DNA of 64,000 bases from Planctomycetaceae bacterium (GTDB lineage Bacteria > Planctomycetota > Planctomycetia > Gemmatales > Gemmataceae), in assembly GCA_013823135.1 (NCBI GenBank), contig PNLP01000005.1, forward strand, positions 124,001 to 188,000, written 5' to 3'. Below, one piece after another: positions 8,795-17,860 of this stretch. How positions within the stretch are numbered: position 1 is the stretch's first letter; each line of letters begins with the position of its first letter. The notes beneath the pieces were generated by a model, which saw only the letters and a program-made list of their open reading frames with translations, ran no database searches and had not been told where the DNA came from. The translations under genes and the position numbers were made by a program.

Positions 8795-9033
8795 AGCAAT
8801 GGCACGCGGATCACGCAGATCAAACGCGGATGAAGAGGATCAGAAAAGCGAATTAACCACAGAGTCACAGAGAGCACAGAGAGAAAACAGAATGCCGAGA
8901 CAATGCAGGGTTTGAACACAATTCTTCTCTCGGCCTTTGACTTTATCTCTGTGGTCTCTGTGACTCTGTGGTTAATTCGCTTTTCTGATCCTCTTCATCC
9001 GCGTTTGATCTGCGTGATCCGCGTGCCATTGCT
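8795..9033. repeat. Long inverted repeat, 88-bp arms
   Basis: Arms 8795-8882 and 8946-9033 are reverse complements with a single mismatch, separated by 63 nt. The arms include AACCACAGAGTCACAGAGA and ACGCGGATCACGCAGATC. It fills most of the gap between the start of the cytochrome gene and the stop of the MutS-like gene. No coding sequence is seen in 8699-9056. Confidence 0.9.
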
Positions 9034-9056
9034 TGATTTTGAAAGCTGCTGTAGCC

Positions 9057-10850
9057 CTACACCTCCAGCCCCACGGCACGCATGAGTGCCAGGCCGTTGC
9101 CGTGCGGGACGACGCCAGGACGCATGGTGTAATCGAACTTCAGTTCGCCGCCCGCGAAACCGTCGCAGAAGTGGACGTTCACCGTACCTGGCAACAGTGA
9201 GGCGACTCCTGTCAGGCTCAGATCGTGCGTGGTGACAAACCCGATGGCACCGGCCGCGAGCAATGCCTTCACGACACCCTCGGCACCGGCCACGCGATCG
9301 GCAGAGTTGGTGCCCGAGAAGATTTCGTCGAGCAGAAACAACAACGGCAAGCCGCCGGGCTTCGCGAGGTCGAGGAGCTGGCGAACTTTGGTTACTTCCG
9401 CGTAGAACCGCGAACGCCCCGCCTGCAAGGAGTCCTGAACACGCATCGTCGCACCGAGCGTGAGCGGCGTCAGCGTCAGCGATGTGGCACGCACGACGCC
9501 ACCCGCGAGGGCCAGCACGGCGTTCACGCCCACGGCTCGCAGCAGCGTACTCTTCCCGGACATATTCGAACCGCTGATGAGCAGCACACGCGGGCCGGAT
9601 TCGCCACCGATCGTCACGTCGTTCCGCACGCACTTCTCGAGCGGGATGAGTGGGTGGCCGACGCCAATCGCCACGACTCGAACCGGGCCAGCCTCCACGA
9701 CCGGGAACACATCGGTCGGGTTCTCGTAGGCGAACCCCGCGAGCGAGGAGAGCGCTTCGACTTCGCCAACGGCTCGCAGCCAGCGACCGACCGCGGGGCC
9801 GGAACGTGCCCGCCACTGTTCGAGCATGTACGCGAAACGAATGTCCCACATGCGGAGAATCGCAATTGGAACAAACAGTGCGTTCCGACGCGAGTTGTAC
9901 CATTCCAGCAGCATCCGCATTTCGCGAATCTGTGCGGATGCTGTCAACCCGCCCGCGACCATCCCCGATTGCAGTTCCTTGAGTCGTGGCGAGGTGAACG
10001 GTTCGCGTTCCAACCGCACAAGGAGTGATTCCAACAATGACAGATGGTGTTCGGCCTTCTCCAGCGGCGAGAGAACACGGCGCGCCCAGGGCAGCATCGG
10101 CATTGCGAGAATGAGCGACGCCAACCCGAGGATCAGCACCGGCAACGCTGTGGTGCCCACGAAAAGCCAGCCGACCCACGCCAGGATGTTCGCCCAGCCC
10201 ATCACCTCGACGGCCCATCGCTTCCACTGCGGTGCCAGCTCGGCCTCGGCGGCCCCCCATGTCGCAAGTGGCGTGTAATTTGCTGCGGGGACATTCGCAC
10301 CGGCGACGGCAACCGCTTCACGCAGGTCAAGCCGTGGCCGGAGATCCGCGACCGCTTCCTGGCGTGCCTTCACTTCAGTCGGATCGGCTGGGCCACCGAG
10401 CCACGCCGTGAGGGTCGATTCCCCGATCTGGGTGCGACACGCGGTCAATCGCTCGAACAACGAACCGGGGCCGAACAGGTCGAGATCGGCCGCGTAAGGG
10501 TGATCTTCGTTCGCGAAGTGGGAACCATCGTTGATGCCAGCGGGTTTGCCGGCGAGTCGATCGATGCCAGTCGCGTAGAACGCTGCGGATCGTTCGGCCC
10601 ACGCCATCCGCCCGCGTGTCATCTCGAAATGCGCCACGAGGTACACGAACCCCGCGACGGGGATAAGCGTGAACCACGGCGAAAGCAGGTCCGTTCCGAA
10701 GCCGATTCCCGCGACCACCAACGCAACCAGGAACATAACGAGCCGGGCATAGCTCAACTGCTCGAGTCGCTGGGCAAGCGTCGCTGCGGTTGCGCGACGT
10801 GCGGCCTGTCGCTCGGCGTAAACGGACGCGGGAGAGTGGAGATCGGGCAC
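9057..10850 (-). CDS. MutS-family ATPase with membrane anchor
   Basis: 597 residues from a GTG start with AGGAA upstream. The C-terminal third is a MutS ATPase domain: Walker A SGSNMSGKSTLLRAVG near residue 425, LLFLLDEIFSGTN (Walker B) and GFVTTHDLSLTG (His signature). The N-terminal mismatch-binding and connector domains of MutS1 are absent; two hydrophobic segment pairs (about residues 35-70 and 215-260) suggest membrane attachment. Such short MutS-like proteins occur in planctomycetes and Bacteroidetes and are not proven to act in mismatch repair. The middle region looks like a MutS lever/clamp. Function inferred only to the level of DNA- or membrane-associated ATPase. Confidence 0.85.
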   Translation of the reverse strand: MPDLHSPASVYAERQAARRATAATLAQRLEQLSYARLVMFLVALVVAGIGFGTDLLSPWFTLIPVAGFVYLVAHFEMTRGRMAWAERSAAFYATGIDRLAGKPAGINDGSHFANEDHPYAADLDLFGPGSLFERLTACRTQIGESTLTAWLGGPADPTEVKARQEAVADLRPRLDLREAVAVAGANVPAANYTPLATWGAAEAELAPQWKRWAVEVMGWANILAWVGWLFVGTTALPVLILGLASLILAMPMLPWARRVLSPLEKAEHHLSLLESLLVRLEREPFTSPRLKELQSGMVAGGLTASAQIREMRMLLEWYNSRRNALFVPIAILRMWDIRFAYMLEQWRARSGPAVGRWLRAVGEVEALSSLAGFAYENPTDVFPVVEAGPVRVVAIGVGHPLIPLEKCVRNDVTIGGESGPRVLLISGSNMSGKSTLLRAVGVNAVLALAGGVVRATSLTLTPLTLGATMRVQDSLQAGRSRFYAEVTKVRQLLDLAKPGGLPLLFLLDEIFSGTNSADRVAGAEGVVKALLAAGAIGFVTTHDLSLTGVASLLPGTVNVHFCDGFAGGELKFDYTMRPGVVPHGNGLALMRAVGLEV

Positions 10851-10888
10851 CGGGATTCCTGACGTGAAAACGGGAACGACGTGGTTCC

Positions 10889-10950
10889 GTTTAGCGGCCG
10901 CCCTACCGGGGCGGCCGGGTTTCGTTGCCCCGGTGGGGCAACTGCTAAAC
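10889..10950. repeat. GC-rich inverted repeat overlapping a stop codon
   Basis: Outer arms GTTTAGCGGCCGCCC and its imperfect counterpart ending GCTAAAC enclose GC-rich inner hairpins. The right arm contains the TAG stop of the SDR gene. Likely a terminator or dispersed repeat between the SDR and MutS-like genes. Confidence 0.65.
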
Positions 10951-11970
10951 TTTCGCGGTCTCGGGCTTCGCCGCGAACGACGCCTTGAATGAGTCGATGG
11001 CCTGCTTCATCCCTTCGTCGAACAACACGCGAGGCTGATAGCCGAGTTTCGTGCGGGCCTTGGCAATCGAGAAGTCGAGGTTCAACCCCGCGAACTTGAG
11101 CTGGGCCTGCGTGATGCGTGGTGGCGTCGGGCGATTCTCACGGCGGAACTTCGACTCACGCCAGTTCGCCAGGATTCGCGCCAGCCACACCGGCACCGGC
11201 GGGAACTTCTTCGGCCGCTTCAGGCCCAACCCGTCGGCGAGCGTCTCGAAGAACCGCCGCTTGCTCACGGCCTCGCCGTCGGTGATGTTGAAGATCTCGC
11301 CCACCGCGTTCGGGCTGTCGATCGCCAGCAACACCGCGTCGGCCAGGTTCCCGACATAGATCGTGTTCATCGCGTACTTGCCACGAGCAATGTACATCAC
11401 GCTTCCCTCGGCGAGTCGCTTGGCGATTCGCGGAAGTAGCGTGCGGTCGCGCGGGCCATACACGAACCCCGGCCGCAAGATCGTGACTGGCACCGACTGT
11501 TTGCGGTGGTATTGGAGCGCGAGGCGTTCTGTTTCGACCTTCGATTGCGTGTATCCGTCGATGTGCTTGTCGGGCAGCGGTTCCGACTCATCGGTCTGAT
11601 AATGGTGCCGCGCCTCGTACACACCAAGCGTGCTGACGTGAACGAACCGGTGCAACGGCTTGCCGAGTGTGGCGTCGAGCAGGGCACGAAGCCCTTCGAC
11701 GTTCACTTTGCGGTAGTCTTCGAGTGGTCCCCAGTCGCCCACCTTCGCCGCGCAGTGGACGATCACATCAACGCCCTCGACGGCGGGCTTCACCGCCTCG
11801 GGGTTGGACAGATCACCGCGAATGATGGTGATCCCGAGTTTTTCCAACTCAGTGGTGTCGGCACCCGGCCGAGCGAGAGCACGAACAGTGTCGCCGCGCT
11901 TCACGAGCGCCTCGGCCACGTGCGACCCCACAAACCCGGTGGCTCCGGTGACGAGAACAGTGTGCGGCAT
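10945..11970 (-). CDS. NAD-dependent epimerase/dehydratase (extended SDR)
   Basis: 341 residues from the ATG at 11970; the open frame extends further upstream, but only this start gives the Rossmann motif at the N-terminus (TVLVTGATGFVGSHVAEAL). The catalytic region shows VHVSTLGVYE and, later, YTQSKVETERLAL (YxxxK), then ILRPGFVYGPRD. This matches the 3-beta-hydroxysteroid/dihydroflavonol-reductase-like subgroup of extended short-chain dehydrogenases. Cytoplasmic; substrate unknown. Next upstream on the same strand is a GIY-YIG gene. Confidence 0.88.
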   Translation of the reverse strand: MPHTVLVTGATGFVGSHVAEALVKRGDTVRALARPGADTTELEKLGITIIRGDLSNPEAVKPAVEGVDVIVHCAAKVGDWGPLEDYRKVNVEGLRALLDATLGKPLHRFVHVSTLGVYEARHHYQTDESEPLPDKHIDGYTQSKVETERLALQYHRKQSVPVTILRPGFVYGPRDRTLLPRIAKRLAEGSVMYIARGKYAMNTIYVGNLADAVLLAIDSPNAVGEIFNITDGEAVSKRRFFETLADGLGLKRPKKFPPVPVWLARILANWRESKFRRENRPTPPRITQAQLKFAGLNLDFSIAKARTKLGYQPRVLFDEGMKQAIDSFKASFAAKPETAKV

Positions 11971-12056
11971 GATGGCTACTGGTGGACTGTGGGAAGTAAC
12001 CGATGTTGTGCTGGGAAGAGGGGCTGTCGGCAAGAGCAGGGACAGGTGTCGGGCAG

Positions 12057-12320
12057 TCAATTCTCGGTCGTGCCAAGTTTGAGTTTGTCGCGGCGGGGTA
12101 GCTTCTTGATTGCTGCCTCCCGCCGCAACGCTGGCCCGTGGCCCTTCGCAGCCTCGCGGTAAACCAATTCCACCGGGCCGCGCGAGCGTGTGTACTTCGC
12201 CGCGGTGCCGGCGTTGTGCTGTTTCACCCGCCGCGTGAGGTCGGTCGTCACACCGGTGTACAGTGTGTCGTCGGCACACCGGAGAACGTACACCCACCAG
12301 CGCGGCTTACGAGTTGCCAC
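12057..12320 (-). CDS. GIY-YIG domain protein
   Basis: 87 residues, almost entirely one GIY-YIG nuclease domain. The motif reads WWVYVLRCADDTLYTGVTTD, followed by LTRRVKQHNAGTAAKYTRSR and the catalytic-type Glu in LRREAAIKKLPRRDK. These are the signatures of the short UPF0213/YhbQ-like family, whose members may cut or bind DNA but whose cell role is unsettled. It lies between the SDR gene and a small unknown gene on the same strand, probably co-transcribed. Confidence 0.9.
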   Translation of the reverse strand: MATRKPRWWVYVLRCADDTLYTGVTTDLTRRVKQHNAGTAAKYTRSRGPVELVYREAAKGHGPALRREAAIKKLPRRDKLKLGTTEN

Positions 12321-12330
12321 GGTTCACCTC

Positions 12331-12582
12331 TCACCCGGCGAGCGTCGATGCCGCCATCGTGGTCATTTCCACCCACACGAACGGCGGCGTACGACCCATC
12401 CGCATCACCAGCACGTCGGCCGGCTTTCTGTCCGGCAGAGTCATCCACACCCGCAACCCTTCGCTTAACCCCAGGCGGTCGGCTTCGTCTACCGAGAGTC
12501 GCACTCGCACCGAGTTGCCGTCGGTGGTGTAATAAGCGTACACCGTCTCACTACCCCAGGTGACCAGTCCCGTTCCCCGCAT
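12331..12582 (-). CDS. Small hypothetical protein
   Basis: 83 residues from the ATG at 12582, which has GGGGGAAAT upstream; a longer frame to 12714 has no good start. Sequence MRGTGLVTWGSETVYAYYTT then VRVRLSVDEADRLGL. No family recognised. It looks like a compact beta-rich domain, perhaps related to small planctomycete proteins next to GIY-YIG genes. Its stop lies 10 nt before the GIY-YIG start, so the two are probably one transcript. Confidence 0.6.
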   Translation of the reverse strand: MRGTGLVTWGSETVYAYYTTDGNSVRVRLSVDEADRLGLSEGLRVWMTLPDRKPADVLVMRMGRTPPFVWVEMTTMAASTLAG

Positions 12583-12794
12583 AGCATTTCCCCCTCGACA
12601 GCAATATCCCCGCGGAGAGATTCGCACGGGGCGAGCAGGAGTGCAATCTCGGTGCTTCTCGGAACGTTCACACAGTCCGCGACCGGTCCGTCCCGCCGGT
12701 ACGACCAATTCCATCAGCAGAAGTAATCCAGTTTCTCAGCGCTGGAAATCTTGCTGATTCGCGATCACAATGCCCTCACCTTGTAGGAGCCACC

Positions 12795-13973
12795 ATGAAG
12801 ATCGTGCGGATCGAAACACATGTCTGCCATGCCCGGATGCGAAACTGGGTATTCGTTAAAGTTGTCACCGATCAGGACGGGCTGTTTGGATGGGGTGAAG
12901 CCACGCTCGAATGGCACACGCGGGCGGTCGTTGGGGCAGTGGAAGACTGCGCGGAATTGCTCATCGGCGAAGACCCCACGCGAGTCGAGCATCTCTGGCA
13001 AATGATGTATCGCCAGCACTTCTGGCACGGGCACGGCATCATTCGCGCCACCGCCATCGCGGGGATCGACATCGCACTGTGGGACATTCTCGGCAAGGTG
13101 GCGGGGTTGCCGTGCTCGAAGTTGTGGGGCGGCCCGGTTCGCGATCACGTTCGTACGTACTGCCACCTCGGCGGCGGTAAGATGGAAGACTTCTACGAGA
13201 CCGCGTCGGAAGATGCCAAGCGATTCGCGGCACTCGCACAACAGGCCGTTGCGGACGGGTTCACGGCGTTCAAGTGCATGGCCGTGCCGCCGACGCTTCC
13301 GCTTGAAGGGTTGAAGCCGATCAAGACTGCCGAGAAGTGCGTGGCCGCGATGCGAGAGGCGGTCGGCGACGGCATCGACATCATGGTCGATTGCCACGCC
13401 CGGCCGTCACCCGCAATGGGGCTCCAGTTCGCGAAAGCACTCGAACCCTATGGGCTGTTCTTCTTCGAGGAACCGTGCTGGCCCGAGAGCGTCGATGGAC
13501 TCGCGATGATTAACCGTGCCGTGGTGACACCCATTGCGACCGGCGAACGGGTGACGAACCTCGCGGCGTTCAAGGATCTGTTCAACGCGCGAGCGTGCGA
13601 AGTCTGCCAGGTGGATATCACGCACTGCGGCGGCTTATCGGAAGCTCGCCGAATCGCGGCACTCGCCGAGGCACACCGCATCTCGCTGGCACCGCACAAC
13701 CCGCAAGGGCCGGTTAGCACCGCGGCGAGTTTGGAGTTCGGGTTCTCGCAGCCGAGTTACATCATCTGTGAAACCGTTCACGCTGATGTGCCGTGGCGTG
13801 CGGACGTGGTGGAGGAAGGCTTCACCATCGAGAAGAAGGGCCGGATCGTGCGACCAAACACGCGGCCCGGCCTAGGCATCACGATCAACGAGGCCGAGGT
13901 GAAGAAACACCCGTTCCAGCAGGAGTTGCCGCAGCGTGTGTTCTACACCGACGGCAGCGTTGGCGACTGGTGA
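12795..13973 (+). CDS. dgoD: Enolase-superfamily sugar-acid dehydratase, D-galactonate dehydratase-like
   Basis: 392 residues, ATG with AGGAG upstream. Mandelate racemase/muconate lactonizing subgroup. N-terminal capping domain starts [20 protein letters not shown]. Catalytic barrel motifs: [15 protein letters not shown] (first metal Asp and a His as in DgoD), [10 protein letters not shown] (metal Glu), ATGERVTN (metal Glu), [19 protein letters not shown], and [16 protein letters not shown] (His base). This fits dehydration of D-galactonate to 2-keto-3-deoxygalactonate, but related acid-sugar dehydratases share these residues, so substrate is not certain. No other galactonate pathway gene is near. 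Confidence 0.82.
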   Translation: MKIVRIETHVCHARMRNWVFVKVVTDQDGLFGWGEATLEWHTRAVVGAVEDCAELLIGEDPTRVEHLWQMMYRQHFWHGHGIIRATAIAGIDIALWDILGKVAGLPCSKLWGGPVRDHVRTYCHLGGGKMEDFYETASEDAKRFAALAQQAVADGFTAFKCMAVPPTLPLEGLKPIKTAEKCVAAMREAVGDGIDIMVDCHARPSPAMGLQFAKALEPYGLFFFEEPCWPESVDGLAMINRAVVTPIATGERVTNLAAFKDLFNARACEVCQVDITHCGGLSEARRIAALAEAHRISLAPHNPQGPVSTAASLEFGFSQPSYIICETVHADVPWRADVVEEGFTIEKKGRIVRPNTRPGLGITINEAEVKKHPFQQELPQRVFYTDGSVGDW

Positions 13974-13980
13974 ACCATTA

Positions 13981-14038
13981 TCCGAGCCCGAGCGCCAAGC
14001 GAGGGTCTTGCCTCCCTCGCTTGGCGCTCGGGCTCGGA
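13981..14038. repeat. Perfect 25-bp inverted repeat, copy 1 of a dispersed palindrome
   Basis: Arms 13981-14005 and 14014-14038 pair perfectly around an 8-nt loop; the arm begins TCCGAGCCCGAGCGCCAAGC. It sits between the convergent stops of the dehydratase and queE, so it can act as a two-way terminator. A near-identical copy lies at 55276-55333. Confidence 0.88.
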
Positions 14039-14044
14039 CGGATT

Positions 14045-14773
14045 TCACACGCCGCGCGTGCTCGGATCCCAAACGACCTTGTGCAACTGAAGCTGGAAAC
14101 GCACGCGCTGCAAACCCGAGTCAAGGAGCCAGTTCACGAGTTCGACGGGCTGCACCGAACCGAACACCGCCCCCACGAGGCACTCGAACCGCGAATCGAG
14201 GTGATGCTCGCGGATCGTTGCGGCAGTCCAATCCCAGTCTCGTCGCGAGGCGATCACGAACTTGATCTGATCCGTTGGCTTCAGCAGGTCCAGATTCGCC
14301 CACAAGTTGCGGTGGCTCTCGCCGCTGTCGGGGCACTTCAGATCCATGATGATGTGAACGCGGCGATCGACCGGCGAAACGTCGTGGGCACCACTCGTTT
14401 CGAGAAGCACGGTCTTCCCCGCGTCCGCAAGTTCCGTCATGAGCGGGAACACTTCTGGCTGAAGCAACGGTTCACCGCCCGTGATCTCGACCAGCGGGCA
14501 ATTGTACGCGAGTGCCTGCGCCAGCACTGATTCGCGGCTCATGCGTTCGCCGCGATTGAAGGCGTGCGGGGTGTCGCACCAGCGGCACCGAAGGTCACAC
14601 ACCGAGCACCGCACGAACACGCACGGCAACCCCGCGAACGTCGATTCGCCCTGCACACTGCGGTAGATCTCGTGGATCAGTAATTCGCCCGTGGGGACGT
14701 GCTCAAGCAACGCCACACGGTGGCTCGCTTCGGGGGGAACGCTCGCAAACGGCATTAACTTCAACTCACTCAT
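14045..14773 (-). CDS. queE: 7-carboxy-7-deazaguanine synthase
   Basis: Radical SAM enzyme that contracts the ring of carboxytetrahydropterin to 7-carboxy-7-deazaguanine for queuosine. 242 residues from the ATG at 14773. Features: IHEIYRSVQGESTFAGLPCV, the CxxxCxxC cluster motif in RCSVCDLRCRWCDTPHAF, the SAM-binding EITGGEPLLQPEV, LLETSG and MDLKCPDSGE. The frame is open far upstream but that part is antisense to the parvulin gene. A second queuosine gene, queG, lies at 35144. Confidence 0.95.
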   Translation of the reverse strand: MSELKLMPFASVPPEASHRVALLEHVPTGELLIHEIYRSVQGESTFAGLPCVFVRCSVCDLRCRWCDTPHAFNRGERMSRESVLAQALAYNCPLVEITGGEPLLQPEVFPLMTELADAGKTVLLETSGAHDVSPVDRRVHIIMDLKCPDSGESHRNLWANLDLLKPTDQIKFVIASRRDWDWTAATIREHHLDSRFECLVGAVFGSVQPVELVNWLLDSGLQRVRFQLQLHKVVWDPSTRGV

Positions 14774-14851
14774 ACCACCTATCTTAGCAGGCGGAACGCG
14801 ATTGCACGCGGGGACGCTCACGGCTATACGGCCGGCCCGAGGAGGTCTACC

Positions 14852-15769
14852 ATGCGTGCTGCTGTTTTTGCTGCGATGATTGCCGTGTCGAGCGCGGTTG
14901 CGGTCGAGCCGATGGATTCCGGCACTGCGGCCACCGTGAACGGACAGGCGATCACGCTTTCCGAGCTTGATGCGGTCGTGAACGTGAACCTGCCGAACGT
15001 GCCGATCACCCCGGCACAACGGCGACAACTTCGCGCCACCCTGGTCGAAGACCTGATCGACGAGGCACTGCTGAAGCAGTTCCTCGCCAAGAACGGCCCC
15101 AAGGTGGACCCTGCCGAACTCGAAGCGCAGATGAAAGCGCTCACGGCTCAACTGACGATGGTGAACCGCACCCTGGAGACGTTCCTGAAGGAGACGGGCC
15201 GGACCGAGGCCCAACTCCGGGAAACGTGGTCGCTCCAGATTCAACTCGCCGGGTACGTGAAGCAGCAAGCCACTGACGACCAGTTGAAGGCATACCACGC
15301 CGCGAACCGCGACCACTTCGACAAGGTCGAAGTGCGAGTGAGCCACATCTTGCTTCGCGTGCCGAGGACCGCACTGCCAGTCGAGCGAGCCGCCGTGAAG
15401 GAACGACTCCAGGCGATTCGATCCGCTGTCGCGTCGGGGAAGGCTGATTTTGCGACTGCGGCCCGCAAGTTTTCGCACTGCCCCTCCGCGAAGGAGAATG
15501 GCGACCTGGGCTACATCGTGCGTCGCGGCTTGCCCGAAGACGAACCGCTCGCGAAGGCAGCGTTCGCACTCAAGGTCGGCGAGATGAGTAACGTCATCGA
15601 GACGGAGTCCGGCTTCCACGTGTTGCTGGTCACCGACCGCAAACCCGGCAAGCCCTCGGTTGTGGAGAAGTGCGTGGTCGAAGTCCTGGAAGCGTACACC
15701 GACGACTACCGGCTGGATCTGGTGAAGAAACTCCGCAGAGAAGGTCAGATCAAGATCACGTTGCCGTGA
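14852..15769 (+). CDS. Exported parvulin-type peptidyl-prolyl isomerase
   Basis: 305 residues, ATG with GGAGG upstream. Signal peptide MRAAVFAAMIAVSSAVAV. An N-terminal SurA-like helical chaperone domain (ATVNGQAITLSELDAVV, residues about 25-150) is followed by a PpiC/parvulin domain (VRVSHILLRVPR, FATAARKFSHCPSAKENGDL, EMSNVIETESGFHVLLV). Probably a periplasmic folding factor for envelope proteins. It is divergent from queE and convergent with pdxA. Confidence 0.92.
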   Translation: MRAAVFAAMIAVSSAVAVEPMDSGTAATVNGQAITLSELDAVVNVNLPNVPITPAQRRQLRATLVEDLIDEALLKQFLAKNGPKVDPAELEAQMKALTAQLTMVNRTLETFLKETGRTEAQLRETWSLQIQLAGYVKQQATDDQLKAYHAANRDHFDKVEVRVSHILLRVPRTALPVERAAVKERLQAIRSAVASGKADFATAARKFSHCPSAKENGDLGYIVRRGLPEDEPLAKAAFALKVGEMSNVIETESGFHVLLVTDRKPGKPSVVEKCVVEVLEAYTDDYRLDLVKKLRREGQIKITLP

Positions 15770-15774
15770 TAAGA

Positions 15775-15880
15775 AAAGACATGATGGCCACAAAAAGGCA
15801 CAAAGACTCACAAAAAGGAAAGACAGAAGACTCTTGATCTCTGCACTATTTTTGTGCCTTTTTGTGGCCATCATGTCTTT
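15775..15880. terminator. Perfect 30-bp inverted repeat between convergent genes
   Basis: Arms 15775-15804 and 15851-15880 are exact reverse complements containing GATGGCCACAAAAAGGCAC, separated by 46 nt. It starts a few bases after the parvulin stop and reaches into the pdxA stop codon. Position suits a bidirectional terminator; the arm looks like a dispersed repeat. Confidence 0.8.
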
Positions 15881-16844
15881 ACTCAGATCTCTTTGCCAAC
15901 TTCGCCGCGAGTTCCACGGCCTTCACGAAGCTCGACACGTCGGCCACGCCCTTCCAGGCGATGTCGAACGCGGTGCCGTGATCGACCGATGTGCGCACGA
16001 TCGGCAACCCCAGCGTCACGTTCACCGCTTCCTCGAACGCCAGCGACTTCAGCGGGATCAATCCCTGATCGTGGTACATGCAGACGTAAGCATCCGTCTC
16101 TTTGCGGAGCTTTGGCAAGAACGCGGTATCCGGCGGTAATGGGCCGCTCACGTCGATCCCCAGAGCGCGAGCGTCGGCGATTGCGGGGGCGATGATCCGT
16201 TCCTCTTCGCGGTCGCCGAACAGCCCGTGTTCGCCGGCGTGCGGGTTCAGCCCGCACACCAGCAATCGCGGCTTCCGGCCGCGCATTCGCTCCATCGCGA
16301 CCGCAGTGAACTCGATCGTCTCCCGCACGAGTTCACGTGTCAGCAGCGCCGGCACTTCTCGGTAACCAACGTGAACCGTCACGAGAGAACAGGTGATCGC
16401 GTCGGACGTGAGCATCATGCAGACTCGCGGTGTCTTCGTGCGATCCGCGAGTATCTCAGTGTGCCCAGGAAACGGGATACCGGCCGCGTGCAACGCTTCC
16501 TTGTTCAGCGGGCCGGTTGCGATGGCATCAACCCGCCCTGCCAAAGCTTCATCGATGGCGAAGGTCACGTACTCGTAAGCCGCTTGCCCACAGATAGGAG
16601 AGACACGACCCGGAACTATCGCATCGTAGCCGCCATCAACCGTGGTCAAATCATGAACCAATGCCGAGTCGGGCTCGCGCCAGCCGAGGTGAATCGACAC
16701 CCGCCTCAGCACACCGAGATCGCCCACGATCACCGGCACGCACACCGCGAGCACTCGCGGATCGGTGAGCAATCGCAGGCACAACTCGGGACCGACCCCC
16801 GCAGGGTCGCCCATCGTGATCGCGATACGCGGAAGTTTCGGCAT
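15879..16844 (-). CDS. pdxA: 4-hydroxythreonine-4-phosphate dehydrogenase
   Basis: NAD-dependent oxidative decarboxylation step in DXP-dependent pyridoxal phosphate synthesis. 321 residues, normal length. Signatures: RIAITMGDPAGVGPEL, ATGPLNKEALHAAGIPFPGH (with TEILA), VTVHVGYREVPALLT, GLNPHAGEHGLFG, PADTAF-like PLPPDTAFLPK and YHDQGLIPLK, and the C-terminal RTSVDHGTAFDIAWKG. Metal-binding histidines of the family are present. Monocistronic; convergent with the parvulin gene. Confidence 0.96.
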   Translation of the reverse strand: MPKLPRIAITMGDPAGVGPELCLRLLTDPRVLAVCVPVIVGDLGVLRRVSIHLGWREPDSALVHDLTTVDGGYDAIVPGRVSPICGQAAYEYVTFAIDEALAGRVDAIATGPLNKEALHAAGIPFPGHTEILADRTKTPRVCMMLTSDAITCSLVTVHVGYREVPALLTRELVRETIEFTAVAMERMRGRKPRLLVCGLNPHAGEHGLFGDREEERIIAPAIADARALGIDVSGPLPPDTAFLPKLRKETDAYVCMYHDQGLIPLKSLAFEEAVNVTLGLPIVRTSVDHGTAFDIAWKGVADVSSFVKAVELAAKLAKRSE

Positions 16845-16954
16845 GGGACTCGCTCAAGAATCGACACGGGTTGGCCAAACACGCTGCATCACTCCTCTCT
16901 GAAATATAGACTGTCCTCACCGCACCCTCAGCTTTCCGTGCTCCCGAGATCCCC

Positions 16955-17782
16955 ATGCCGCCGGCCGAACTCATCAACCCGTCCGTCCGTCGCGGGCCAT
17001 TCAAAGCCGTGCTGTTCGACTTCGACGGAACGCTCTCGTTGCTCCGCGAGGGCTGGCCTCGCGTGATGGTCGGCATGCTGATCGAACGCCTCCGGGCCAT
17101 GTCGTTACTGCGTGAGCCCGAGTCCGATGAATGGGTCGCGATTGATAAGCTCGTCATGGCTCAGAACGGTGCGCCCACGATCCGCCAGATGGAAGTGTTC
17201 GTTGAGGAAGTCCGCCGACGCGGCGGCACACCGGCCGATTCGTGGGACTACCTCCGCGAGTACATCGAACTCCTGATGCGGGACGTTCGCGGCCGCTGGG
17301 ATGCACTCGAAGTCGGCGAGCTTCAACCCGCCGACTGGGTGGTGCCGAACGCCCACGCGATCCTCACGAACCTTCGCGACCGAGGCGTGCCGTTGTTCGT
17401 CGCCAGCGGAACGGAGTACGACCACGTTGCCCGCGAAGCACACCTGCTGCGTGTGGAGGATTTCTTCCTCACGGGGATCAACGCCCCGAAGGACAACGAC
17501 CCAAGTTTCGGGAAGGGGAAGGTCATCGCTCGCGTGCTGGCTGAACTGGGCATCCGTGGCGAGGAACTTCTCGGCTTCGGTGATGGCGTGGTCGAAACGG
17601 GCGAGGTGAAGCGAGTCGGCGGGGTGGCGGTGGGTGTGGCGAGCTCCGAACCGGGCAGCGGGTGGGGCGTGGTTCAGCCCGAAAAGCGTGCCCGGCTCAT
17701 CGCCACCGGTGCCGATCTGATTGTGCCGGATTACAGCCAGCAAGAGGGGTTGATCCGCTGGCTTTGGGGCGAGGCGAAATGA
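16955..17782 (+). CDS. HAD-superfamily hydrolase, phosphoglycolate phosphatase-like
   Basis: 275 residues. Motif I AVLFDFDGTLSLL, motif II LFVASGTEYDHVAREA (Ser), motif III lysine in NDPSFGKGKVI, and motif IV GFGDGVVETGEVKRVGGVAV. A helical cap follows motif I, as in subfamily IA. Substrate not predictable. The ending VPDYSQQEGLIRWLWGEAK resembles planctomycete HAD proteins near sugar metabolism genes. Spaced 78 nt before a small lipoprotein gene, perhaps in one transcript. Confidence 0.85.
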   Translation: MPPAELINPSVRRGPFKAVLFDFDGTLSLLREGWPRVMVGMLIERLRAMSLLREPESDEWVAIDKLVMAQNGAPTIRQMEVFVEEVRRRGGTPADSWDYLREYIELLMRDVRGRWDALEVGELQPADWVVPNAHAILTNLRDRGVPLFVASGTEYDHVAREAHLLRVEDFFLTGINAPKDNDPSFGKGKVIARVLAELGIRGEELLGFGDGVVETGEVKRVGGVAVGVASSEPGSGWGVVQPEKRARLIATGADLIVPDYSQQEGLIRWLWGEAK

Positions 17783-17860
17783 TTGCTACCACCTTTGCAT
17801 GAACTGAGTGGTGGATTAGCATCATTTGCGTCATCACCACAAATGCAGGAAGGATAGACG

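Noticed and set aside
7103..8833. Long plus-strand frame opposite the cytochrome/dehydrogenase gene
   Set aside because: Composition (Arg, His, Val rich) and lack of motifs mark it as antisense of the minus-strand gene with its signal peptide and haem site.
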